Shown here one piece after another: positions 57,472 to 64,000 of a stretch of 64,000 nt of DNA. The stretch covers positions 1,798,001 to 1,862,000 of the forward strand of contig CBIHNF010000001.1 in assembly GCA_966211335.1 (NCBI GenBank), given 5' to 3'. The position numbers were made by a program, and so were the translations under genes. A model generated the notes under the pieces. That model had not been told where the DNA came from and ran no database searches. It saw nothing but the letters and a program-made list of their open reading frames with translations. How positions within the stretch are numbered: position 1 is the stretch's first letter; each line of letters begins with the position of its first letter. The stretch is from JAPWJZ01 sp966211335 (GTDB lineage: Bacteria > Pseudomonadota > Alphaproteobacteria > Micavibrionales > UBA2020).

Positions 57472-59934
57472 TCAGGTTTTCCCGTGTTTGGTTTCAAAGT
57501 CTTCAAGCTGCTTGCGGATGCCATCCGGTATCCGGCTGCTGCCAGGGTTATATCTTATGATATTTTCGATAGGGCCTTCTACATTTAAATTGAAGTTGAC
57601 GGCATGGCCGGAATAGAAGAGCGGATTCTTGCCGCTGATCTGCAGCGATATTTTTTGCGATTTCCCCAATTCGTCATCGATCGTCATGCGCAGGGAGTCA
57701 AAGTCAAAGGCCGCCAGCGCGGCTTTCAGGTCGATAATTTGCTGGGAAGTCTGGTTCTGCAAAAAGGCGGGTGGGTTCTGCGGATTATACCGGATTTTCC
57801 CCGCGCCGCCCGACTGCAGCACGCCATTGGTCAGCAGGAAGGTGCCGTTATTAATGGTGAGCGGCAGTGTGCCATTGACCACACCTTCAGCCGTCAGCCC
57901 GTCCAGCGGCGCGATGGCGAAGAGCTGCTGCAGGTCCAGCTTGTTCGCGCTAAGTGTGACGGCCGTCGTCATGGTGTCGAGCGGCATCGTAAACGCAGAG
58001 GAGGAAATTTTTCCGCCCGCCGCGTTCCATTCTGCCTTGTGTAGCGTCATGTTGCGCGCGGCATCGAGGCTGACCTCCAGCGCCCCATCCGTCAGCGGAA
58101 GGCCCACGTTGAGCGCGCCGACGGCGATGTTCTGGTGGCTGAGGACCGGCGGGCTCAGGCTGTCGAGGTTCAAGACAGTACTGATGCCGGAAATAACGTT
58201 CTCTTTAACCGTACAGGTAAAATCTTTGAGGAAAACCTGCCCGTGCGAGGACGCGGTCCAGCCACCCTTGCCATTGCCAAACTCAAAGCTGGCGGAGAGA
58301 CCCGCCGTGCCGAAGGCGTCCTGGATGTAGGCAGTGGAGTAAGGGAATGAAAGACCAAGCGGCGTGACATTCTGCACAAAGCTTGTGGGCGGCAGAGTCA
58401 GCGATGCATCGCCTTTCTGCTTTGCCGAGTCATATTTGCCTTCCACTTTTGCCGCGAATTTGCCGTTTTTCTCGGATATGGTGCCGCTGAAACCCGTGCC
58501 AGCTTTCACGCTGTTCATGGCCTGAAACTGCAGGGCGACTTTTACCGGCATGAAATACGGCAGTTTGACGTTCTGGCGCAACTCCGCAATATCGATCTTG
58601 CCTTCCATGACGGGCGCGTCGGAAAGATAGGCCGTCAGCTGTGTCGAAATACCCTTCGCCATATAATCAAGTCCGGCGATATCGGCGCCGTCGATTGTGG
58701 CGGTCAGCGTTTTCGCTGTTTTATCCCAGACAGCGGCTGCAGGGTTCTTCGCGTTGCCGGGGATATTAATGAAAGCAATGCGGTTTCCAAGTGCGCGGAG
58801 CTTGCCGTTGAAAGATACCGGGCCATTCGCCGCTGTCGCCGTAATCTTGCCGGTCGCAGGGTCAAGCGAAAGATGCAGGGATGCCAATGCTTCCGCATTG
58901 CTCAGGAGCCCGGGCAGAGAGAGTTTCTCCATATCCACGCCAAGGCTGCCGGCAAGGGTTTTCCATTGCGACATATCTGCCCAGTCGGATGATTTGTTGC
59001 GATCCCCCGTCAGGTTGAGCAACAGGCTGCCCTGACCGCCCATGTCGACAGCTTCTAGCGCATCCAGATGTTTCAGCTGCGCTTCGGCCTTTAGGCTCAC
59101 TTTGTCGGCGGCCGTATCCGACTGGTCGAGCTTGAAATCGACATTAATATTGCCGGAGTCATTGATAACCTGGCCATCAAGCGTCGCCTGAATTTTCTGC
59201 TTTTCAGAGCTGATAGTCAGGTTCGTGCCCTGCATCGGCACGCCGTAGGCTTTCAACCCGCCGACGACGAGCTGCGCGTTAATGGAGGGCAGAGCATTCT
59301 TGGGATCAATATCAGCGCTGACCCAGCCGGTCACGCGGCGCAATTCGATGTCAGCGCTTTTCAGCCTTGCTTCGCCCAGCTTGTATTCCGCCTTGAGCAG
59401 ATGGGTGGCTTTGTCGACAGAAAGCGTGAACTTCCCGTCCACATGGCCAAAGGCCGCTTCGCCAATGGCGGCACCAGCCGCGCCGTAATTATCCCCGTTA
59501 TCGAGCACCGTGCCCTCGATACCGATAGGCAGCGGGCCGAAAGGCGTTGCAATATTGAGCGTGACGTTCCGGAAATCGATTTGCTTGGTGTAAAAGTTGA
59601 CAGGGGTGGTGGAAGGCTGCGGAGGTGGCAAATTCAGCGGCCAATTAAGCGTCACGCCCGTCACCTCGATCTTGCCGACGTGATAGGCAAAAATGTCGGA
59701 AGCGAGCGCGTAAACATTTATCTCGTCAATATGGTTGCCGGCATCATCAAGGCTGATATTTTTCAGAACCGTGCCGGATAAGCCGATGCTTGCGGAGCCG
59801 ACTTGCGCTTTCGGAAAGCCGGCGGCGCGGATCTGGCTCTCGATAACTGGTTTAAATAAAAATTTTATCCCGATGATAATGCTCAGAATGAAAAGCAGCG
59901 TCACGCCCAGGGAAATTTTCAGCGTCTTTTTCAT
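57472..59934 (-). CDS. ydbH: YdbH family AsmA-like inter-membrane lipid transport protein
   Basis: An 820-residue protein with one N-terminal transmembrane helix (LGVTLLFILSIIIGIKFLF) and a long beta-rich periplasmic part, as in AsmA-like proteins (TamB, YhdP, YdbH). The C-terminal third contains SLSPPVLSHQNIAVGALNVG and LTAEGVVNGTLPLTINNG, typical of YdbH. It is thought to form a hydrophobic groove moving phospholipids from inner to outer membrane with YnbE. It starts the operon and diverges from yajC-secDF. Confidence 0.85.
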   Translation of the reverse strand: MKKTLKISLGVTLLFILSIIIGIKFLFKPVIESQIRAAGFPKAQVGSASIGLSGTVLKNISLDDAGNHIDEINVYALASDIFAYHVGKIEVTGVTLNWPLNLPPPQPSTTPVNFYTKQIDFRNVTLNIATPFGPLPIGIEGTVLDNGDNYGAAGAAIGEAAFGHVDGKFTLSVDKATHLLKAEYKLGEARLKSADIELRRVTGWVSADIDPKNALPSINAQLVVGGLKAYGVPMQGTNLTISSEKQKIQATLDGQVINDSGNINVDFKLDQSDTAADKVSLKAEAQLKHLDALEAVDMGGQGSLLLNLTGDRNKSSDWADMSQWKTLAGSLGVDMEKLSLPGLLSNAEALASLHLSLDPATGKITATAANGPVSFNGKLRALGNRIAFINIPGNAKNPAAAVWDKTAKTLTATIDGADIAGLDYMAKGISTQLTAYLSDAPVMEGKIDIAELRQNVKLPYFMPVKVALQFQAMNSVKAGTGFSGTISEKNGKFAAKVEGKYDSAKQKGDASLTLPPTSFVQNVTPLGLSFPYSTAYIQDAFGTAGLSASFEFGNGKGGWTASSHGQVFLKDFTCTVKENVISGISTVLNLDSLSPPVLSHQNIAVGALNVGLPLTDGALEVSLDAARNMTLHKAEWNAAGGKISSSAFTMPLDTMTTAVTLSANKLDLQQLFAIAPLDGLTAEGVVNGTLPLTINNGTFLLTNGVLQSGGAGKIRYNPQNPPAFLQNQTSQQIIDLKAALAAFDFDSLRMTIDDELGKSQKISLQISGKNPLFYSGHAVNFNLNVEGPIENIIRYNPGSSRIPDGIRKQLEDFETKHGKT

Positions 59935-60070
59935 TTATCAGGCCTTTGAAAGCGATGTCTCGGCGAATGTGGCAGGAAAAGCAGAAGCTGTCATTTCCTG
60001 TTGTTTTTCTGGACTTAATGGGCAATATTCTGGCCACAACAATGATTTAATGAGTCCACAGGAGTCAAGC

Positions 60071-60487
60071 ATGTTTGTCACATCCGCATGGGCGCAGGAA
60101 GCCGCCGATACAGCGACCGATACGGCAAGCGGCGGGCCGGGCATGCTGGTCACTGTTCTGCCATTGGTACTCATCTTCTGCGTGTTTTACATTATGGTTA
60201 TCCGCCCGCAGAACAAGCGTATCGTCGAACATCGCCAGATGATCAACAATCTGCAAAAGGGCGACAAGGTCGTGACCGGCGGCGGCTTGCTGGCAACCGT
60301 CAAGAAGCTCCTGAACGATGATGAAGTGCTGCTGGAGCTGAACGCGGGCGTTGAAGTTGTCGCCGTGCGCACCACCATTATGACGGTGCGTGACTCCATC
60401 CATAAGCGCGAAGCCGAAAAGAATGCCGCCGAGCAGCGCAAAGAGCTGGTCGAAAAAACGCGCAAAAAACTTCTGAAAGAAGAGTAA
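60071..60487 (+). CDS. yajC: Preprotein translocase subunit YajC
   Basis: A 138-residue single-pass membrane protein of the SecDF-YajC accessory complex. A Thr/Ala-rich periplasmic start is followed by VLPLVLIFCVFYIMVIRPQN, the conserved KRIVEHRQMINNLQKGDKVV and GGLLATVKKL. AGGAG lies 6 bases before the ATG at 60071, which decides the start. A Lys/Glu-rich coiled tail extends past the usual end. secD follows after 7 bases. Confidence 0.93.
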   Translation: MFVTSAWAQEAADTATDTASGGPGMLVTVLPLVLIFCVFYIMVIRPQNKRIVEHRQMINNLQKGDKVVTGGGLLATVKKLLNDDEVLLELNAGVEVVAVRTTIMTVRDSIHKREAEKNAAEQRKELVEKTRKKLLKEE

Positions 60488-60494
60488 TCACCAT

Positions 60495-62051
60495 ATGCTG
60501 CATTTCCCCAAGTGGAAGGTCTTCCTGACCGTTTTCCTGACGTTCATTGGCATTGCCTATGCCGTGCCGAACGTGCTGTCACAGCCACATCTGGAATGGG
60601 CGCAGGAACATCTGCCTAGCTGGTTCCCGACCCAGACCGTCAACCTCGGCCTCGATCTTCGTGGTGGTTCGCACCTGCTGCTGGAAGCCGATATGGGCAA
60701 GGTGATGGAAGACCGTATTGCTGCGACGCTCGATGCCGCCAAAGTCGAGATGCGCAAAGAAACGATCCGCTACACAGATTCCAAAACTGCGAAAGACGGT
60801 TTCAGTTACAAGCTGCTGAACCTCGCCAAGGATAAAGATGCCGCCTATAAAATCGCGCGCGATGCTGACCGTGCGGCCAACATCACGATTGCGGATGACG
60901 GCCTTGTCACCGTGAAAATGGATGAAAAGGAACTGAACGATATTAAAGCCAAGGTTATCGAACAGGCGATTGAGGTCGTTCGTCGCCGCGTCGATGAATC
61001 CGGCACCAAGGAGCCTTTGATCCAGCGTCAGGGCACCAACCGCATCGTTCTGCAGTTGCCTGGCGTCGATAACCCGGAACATGTGAAGGAACTTCTGGGC
61101 CGCACTGCGCAGCTGACGTTCCACCTGCTGGATGAACAGGCGACACGCGAAGGTATCAGCAATTTTAAAGTTAATATGCTGAACCATCCGGAACAGTCTC
61201 TGCTTTTGAAAAAGCAGGCCATCATCAAGGGCGACCAGCTGATTGACGCCCAGCCGAACTTTGACCAGAGCGGCCCCGTCGTGTCGTTCCGCTTTGACTC
61301 TGTCGGCGCGAAAAAATTCTGCGATGTGACGAAAGCCAACGTCGGCCATCCCTTCGCCATCGTCCTTGATAAAGACGTCATCAGCGCACCCGTCATCCGT
61401 GATGCCATCTGCGGCGGTTCCGGTCAGATTTCCGGCGGGTTCAGCGTCAAGGAAGCGAATGACCTTGCGCTTCTTCTGCGCGCCGGTGCGCTTCCTGCGC
61501 CGCTTTCCTTTGTCGAGGAACGCACCGTCGGCCCGTCTTTGGGTTCTGACTCCATCACCGCCGGTAAATCGGCGGCGCTCTACGCCTTTATCTTCGTCTT
61601 TGTGCTGATTGCGGCGTCTTACGGTCTTCTCGGCATCTTTGCCAATATCGCACTTGCCTTGAACATGATCTTCATCATTGCCGTGCTGTCCATCCTGCAG
61701 GCGACGCTGACCTTGCCGGGTATCGCGGGCATCATCCTGACCATCGGTATCGCGGTTGACGCCAACGTGCTGGTCTACGAACGTATCCGCGAGGAACTGC
61801 GGCAGGGCAGGACGGTCATGTCGGCGATCGACAAAGGCTATCTGCATGCCAAGGCCACAATTTATGACGCCAACCTGACAACGCTGATCGTCGCCATCAT
61901 CCTCTTCTCCTTCGGGACGGGGCCGGTGAAGGGTTTTGCGGTCTCCATGACTATCGGCATTATCACCACGATTTTCTCGGCGCTGCTCGTCACGCGCCTC
62001 ATGATCGTCATCTGGCTCAAAAAAGCCAAGCCTGCGACGCTCGACCTTTAA
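60495..62051 (+). CDS. secD: Protein translocase subunit SecD
   Basis: Uses the proton gradient to pull secreted proteins through SecYEG. The 518-residue protein has a first transmembrane helix, the D1 motif LGLDLRGGSHLLLEAD, a large periplasmic domain with RQGTNRIVLQLPGVDNPE, and five C-terminal helices including GIAGIILTIGIAVDANVLVY and ERIREELRQGR. Length is on the short side for the family but all motifs are present. secF follows after 12 bases. Confidence 0.97.
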   Translation: MLHFPKWKVFLTVFLTFIGIAYAVPNVLSQPHLEWAQEHLPSWFPTQTVNLGLDLRGGSHLLLEADMGKVMEDRIAATLDAAKVEMRKETIRYTDSKTAKDGFSYKLLNLAKDKDAAYKIARDADRAANITIADDGLVTVKMDEKELNDIKAKVIEQAIEVVRRRVDESGTKEPLIQRQGTNRIVLQLPGVDNPEHVKELLGRTAQLTFHLLDEQATREGISNFKVNMLNHPEQSLLLKKQAIIKGDQLIDAQPNFDQSGPVVSFRFDSVGAKKFCDVTKANVGHPFAIVLDKDVISAPVIRDAICGGSGQISGGFSVKEANDLALLLRAGALPAPLSFVEERTVGPSLGSDSITAGKSAALYAFIFVFVLIAASYGLLGIFANIALALNMIFIIAVLSILQATLTLPGIAGIILTIGIAVDANVLVYERIREELRQGRTVMSAIDKGYLHAKATIYDANLTTLIVAIILFSFGTGPVKGFAVSMTIGIITTIFSALLVTRLMIVIWLKKAKPATLDL

Positions 62052-62063
62052 GGAACGAAACAG

Positions 62064-62993
62064 ATGAAACTCCGCTTCAAACTGGTTAAAGACAAAACCC
62101 ACGTCGACTTTATGGCCTTCCATAAAATTGCGCTGGCGCTGTCTGCGCTCATGATGATTGCTTCCGTTGTGTTGCTTTTCACAAAAGGCCTTAACCTCGG
62201 CATCGATTTCACCGGTGGTATTTTGATGGAGGTTAAAACCCCCGTCGGCATGGATATCGGCGTCATCCGCGAAAAGCTTGATCATTTAAGCGTTGGCCAC
62301 CCGACGATTCAGGAATTCGGCGAGGGCGCGGCGCTTATCAAAATGCCGGGACACGAGGCCGATACGGCCGCGCAGAAAGCCCTGCGTGAAGAAGTGCAAA
62401 CGCTGCTCGGCTCCGAAGTTGAATTCCGCCGCGTTGAATACGTCGGCCCGCAGGTGGGGCAGGAGCTGGTGATGACCGGCGTTCAGGCCTTCGTCTATTC
62501 TATGATCGGCATTATGCTGTTCATCTGGATGCGGTATGAATGGCAGTTCGGCATGACGGGCGTGTTGTCGCTCGCGCACGACGTCTGCGCGACGTTGCTG
62601 TTCTTTATCCTGACCGGCATTGAATTCGATCTGGCGACTGTCGCCGCCGTCCTTCTCGTCGCCGGCTACTCCATCAACGACACGGTCGTCGTCTTCGACC
62701 GGATCCGGGAAACGTTGCGTAAATACCGCAAGATGCCGCTGCCAGAACTTTTCAACCTTGCCATTAATGACACGCTGTCCCGCACACTCATGACCTCGCT
62801 CATGACGCTGGTGGCGCTGGCGGCGCTGGCCATTTTCGGCAGTCAGGTTATCAAGGGCTTCACCTATGCGCTGCTGGTCGGTGTCGTGGTCGGTACCTAT
62901 TCTTCCATCTTCGTCGCATCGCCGCTGCTGATGTACATGAACGTGCGTCACCTGACTGACGCCGAGCTGAAGAAGGAAGTCGCGCCCGCATGA
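62064..62993 (+). CDS. secF: Protein translocase subunit SecF
   Basis: Partner of SecD in the translocation motor. The 309-residue membrane protein contains LNLGIDFTGGILMEVK, six helices, and the conserved LLVAGYSINDTVVVFDRIRE. It overlaps the Mth938-domain gene by 4 bases. Confidence 0.97.
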   Translation: MKLRFKLVKDKTHVDFMAFHKIALALSALMMIASVVLLFTKGLNLGIDFTGGILMEVKTPVGMDIGVIREKLDHLSVGHPTIQEFGEGAALIKMPGHEADTAAQKALREEVQTLLGSEVEFRRVEYVGPQVGQELVMTGVQAFVYSMIGIMLFIWMRYEWQFGMTGVLSLAHDVCATLLFFILTGIEFDLATVAAVLLVAGYSINDTVVVFDRIRETLRKYRKMPLPELFNLAINDTLSRTLMTSLMTLVALAALAIFGSQVIKGFTYALLVGVVVGTYSSIFVASPLLMYMNVRHLTDAELKKEVAPA

Positions 62994-63370
62994 CGGACGT
63001 TACGCCGCTCGTTTCCGCCTCTGCCCAGGTCGTTCAGGCCTATACCGCGCGTGGTTTCCGCATCAGCAACGCCGAGTACCTTGGCGCTGTATTGATCGTA
63101 GATGACAAGGTTCTACCGCTCGACGTGGGGAACGTAACGGAATTGACGGCAGCGCACTTCGACGGGCTCAAGCAGTCGGGTATCAGCTATCTCATCATCG
63201 GCAGCGGCGTCGTCCGTATGCTGGATTCCAGCCTCGTGAAGTCCTTAAAAGAAATCGGCATCGTCGCCGAAATCATGGAAATCGGCGCGGCTTGCCGGAC
63301 CTATAACGTGCTGCGCACCGAAGGCCGCAAGATGGCGGCTGCGCTTATCCCCGCCGGCGCGCCGGCATAA
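62990..63370 (+). CDS. Mth938-like domain protein (NDUFAF3/DUF498 family)
   Basis: A 126-residue protein of the Mth938 fold: QAYTARGFRISNAEYLGAVL, then GISYLIIGSGVVRML and the C-terminal GAACRTYNVLRTEGRKMAAA. The mitochondrial relative NDUFAF3 assists complex I assembly. In Alphaproteobacteria this gene is usually found after secF, and often before the squalene/phytoene synthase-like NDUFAF6 homolog; here the latter is at 44-45 kb. Confidence 0.9.
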   Translation: MTDVTPLVSASAQVVQAYTARGFRISNAEYLGAVLIVDDKVLPLDVGNVTELTAAHFDGLKQSGISYLIIGSGVVRMLDSSLVKSLKEIGIVAEIMEIGAACRTYNVLRTEGRKMAAALIPAGAPA

Positions 63371-63405
63371 AAAAAGGCGCTCCCTTGCGGAAGCGCCCTT
63401 CTTCA
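63369..63405. terminator. Intrinsic terminator between the Mth938 gene and sodB
   Basis: Inverted repeat AAGGCGCT / AGCGCCCTT with a loop of about 10 bases, an A-run on the left (good terminator tail for the minus-strand sodB) and a TTCTT tail on the right. Confidence 0.65.
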
Positions 63406-63417
63406 ATTCTTAAAAAA

Positions 63418-64000
63418 TTACTTCACTTTCGCCAGCTGTTCGTTGGCGTAGTTCCAGTTGACCAGTTTCTCGACAAAGACTTTCAGGAAGTCGGGGCGGC
63501 GGTTCTGGTAGTCCAGATAATAGGCATGTTCCCAGACGTCGCAGACGAGGATGATCGGCTTCCCATCCACCAGCGGCGTTTCCGCGTTGGCGGTCTTGAC
63601 GATTTCCAGCTTGCCGCCATTGGCGACCAGCCATACCCAGCCGGAACCGAACTGGCCGACGCCGGCCGCAACGAATTGTTCTTTGAAGGCATCGAAGCTG
63701 CCGAAGGATTCGTTGATCTTCGCGGCAATCGCGCCGGTGGGGGCGCCGCCGCCATCGGGCGACAGGCTTTCCCAAAAGACGTTGTGGTTGAAAACCTGCG
63801 CCGCGTTATTGAACAGCGGGCCGTTGTTCAGCTTCTTCGCGCCGACAACCACTTCTTCCAGGGGCTTGCCTTCAAGGCCGGTGCCTTTGACAAGCTCGTT
63901 GCCTTTGTCGACATAGGCCTTGTGGTGCTTGCCGTGGTGGAAGTCAAAAGTCTTGGCCGAGATATTCGGCTCGAAAGCTTCTTTCGGCCAGGGCAGGGGC
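63418..64000 (-). CDS. sodB: Iron/manganese superoxide dismutase, 5' end beyond window
   Basis: Dismutates superoxide using iron or manganese. About 193 codons are present, lacking the N-terminal few residues. Metal ligands are visible: TFDFHHGKHHKAYV (helix with the first His near the window edge), FNHNVFWESL, and VWEHAYYLDYQNRRPDF with the Asp/His ligand pair (DVWEHAYYLDY). FGSGWVWLVANGGKL is typical. Iron versus manganese preference cannot be safely told. It converges on the secDF operon with a shared terminator. Confidence 0.95.
   Translation of the reverse strand, partial: PLPWPKEAFEPNISAKTFDFHHGKHHKAYVDKGNELVKGTGLEGKPLEEVVVGAKKLNNGPLFNNAAQVFNHNVFWESLSPDGGGAPTGAIAAKINESFGSFDAFKEQFVAAGVGQFGSGWVWLVANGGKLEIVKTANAETPLVDGKPIILVCDVWEHAYYLDYQNRRPDFLKVFVEKLVNWNYANEQLAKVK

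Noticed and set aside
60579..62285. 568-codon minus-strand frame opposite secD
   Set aside because: His/Arg/Asp-rich shadow of a GC-biased coding strand; no ribosome site or motifs.
1..64000. CRISPR arrays, insertion sequences, prophage, attachment sites, replication origin
   Set aside because: No direct-repeat/spacer series, transposase, integrase, terminal inverted repeats or DnaA-box cluster was seen when reading both strands.

Overview
The window comes from an alphaproteobacterial chromosome. The evidence is the gene order carA / yqeY - dnaG - rpoD, the cluster yajC-secD-secF-Mth938, adjacent dut and ubiE, glnD, mutS and murJ in one neighbourhood, a class II DAHP synthase, and an alphaproteobacterial-type serC. 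It is moderately GC-rich. I see no transposase, integrase, CRISPR array or phage module. A deep-branching lineage such as a Micavibrio-like group is possible, but the genus cannot be fixed from sequence alone. Genes are packed tightly with many 1-4 base overlaps. Once small genes are counted, no gap exceeds 300 bases.

Layout. 1-7.3 kb: carA (cut by the left edge), divergent from yqeY, then a FkbM-type methyltransferase, an ankyrin protein, dnaG and rpoD. 7.3-11.7 kb: four overlapping paralogous PAP2/AUR1-like membrane proteins. 11.7-17 kb: a CAU-anticodon tRNA (probably Ile2), a cytochrome P460 protein with a copper-site-like partner, a short TyrA-like dehydrogenase, an SGNH hydrolase, an EamA exporter, a free-standing I9-like protein and a DUF962 protein. 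17-23.8 kb: rpsD behind a structured leader, a tandemly duplicated SHOCT membrane protein, trmJ, gltX, two overlapping unknown genes and DAHP synthase. 23.8-35 kb: glnD, sbcB with two small beta-rich partners, a GT2 plus a GtrA/GT-C fusion, and mutS.

35-39 kb is the most unusual accessory block. It holds a secreted small protein, a KdpE-like response regulator that has lost its phosphoacceptor aspartate, a perfect 15-bp inverted repeat overlapping a promoter, and three proteins built from a glycine/alanine-rich membrane hairpin (four exact 65-residue copies in the first). 39-46.6 kb: cysK, dut, ubiE, a TauE/SafE transporter, murJ, a secreted protein, a squalene/phytoene-synthase-like complex I assembly factor with an apparently damaged start, and trmFO. 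46.6-50 kb: three tandem secreted HExxHxxxD proteins, an L,D-transpeptidase and a PQ-loop-like membrane protein.

50-56.4 kb carries the whole serine pathway (serA, serC, serB), interleaved with a possible toxin/antitoxin-like pair and a glycerophosphodiesterase. 56.4-60 kb: the ydbL-ynbE-ydbH envelope lipid-transport operon. 60-63.4 kb: yajC-secD-secF and an Mth938-domain gene, then sodB cut by the right edge.

A common theme is the cell envelope: PAP2 quartet, GT-C/GtrA, murJ, L,D-transpeptidase, YdbH/YnbE/YdbL, SecDF, and several unrecognised secreted or membrane families. The best candidates for undescribed biology are the hairpin-repeat cluster with its palindromic operator and degenerate regulator, the HExxHxxxD triplet, the PAP2 quartet, the BECR-nuclease-like pair, and a short C-terminal tag shared by otherwise unrelated proteins.
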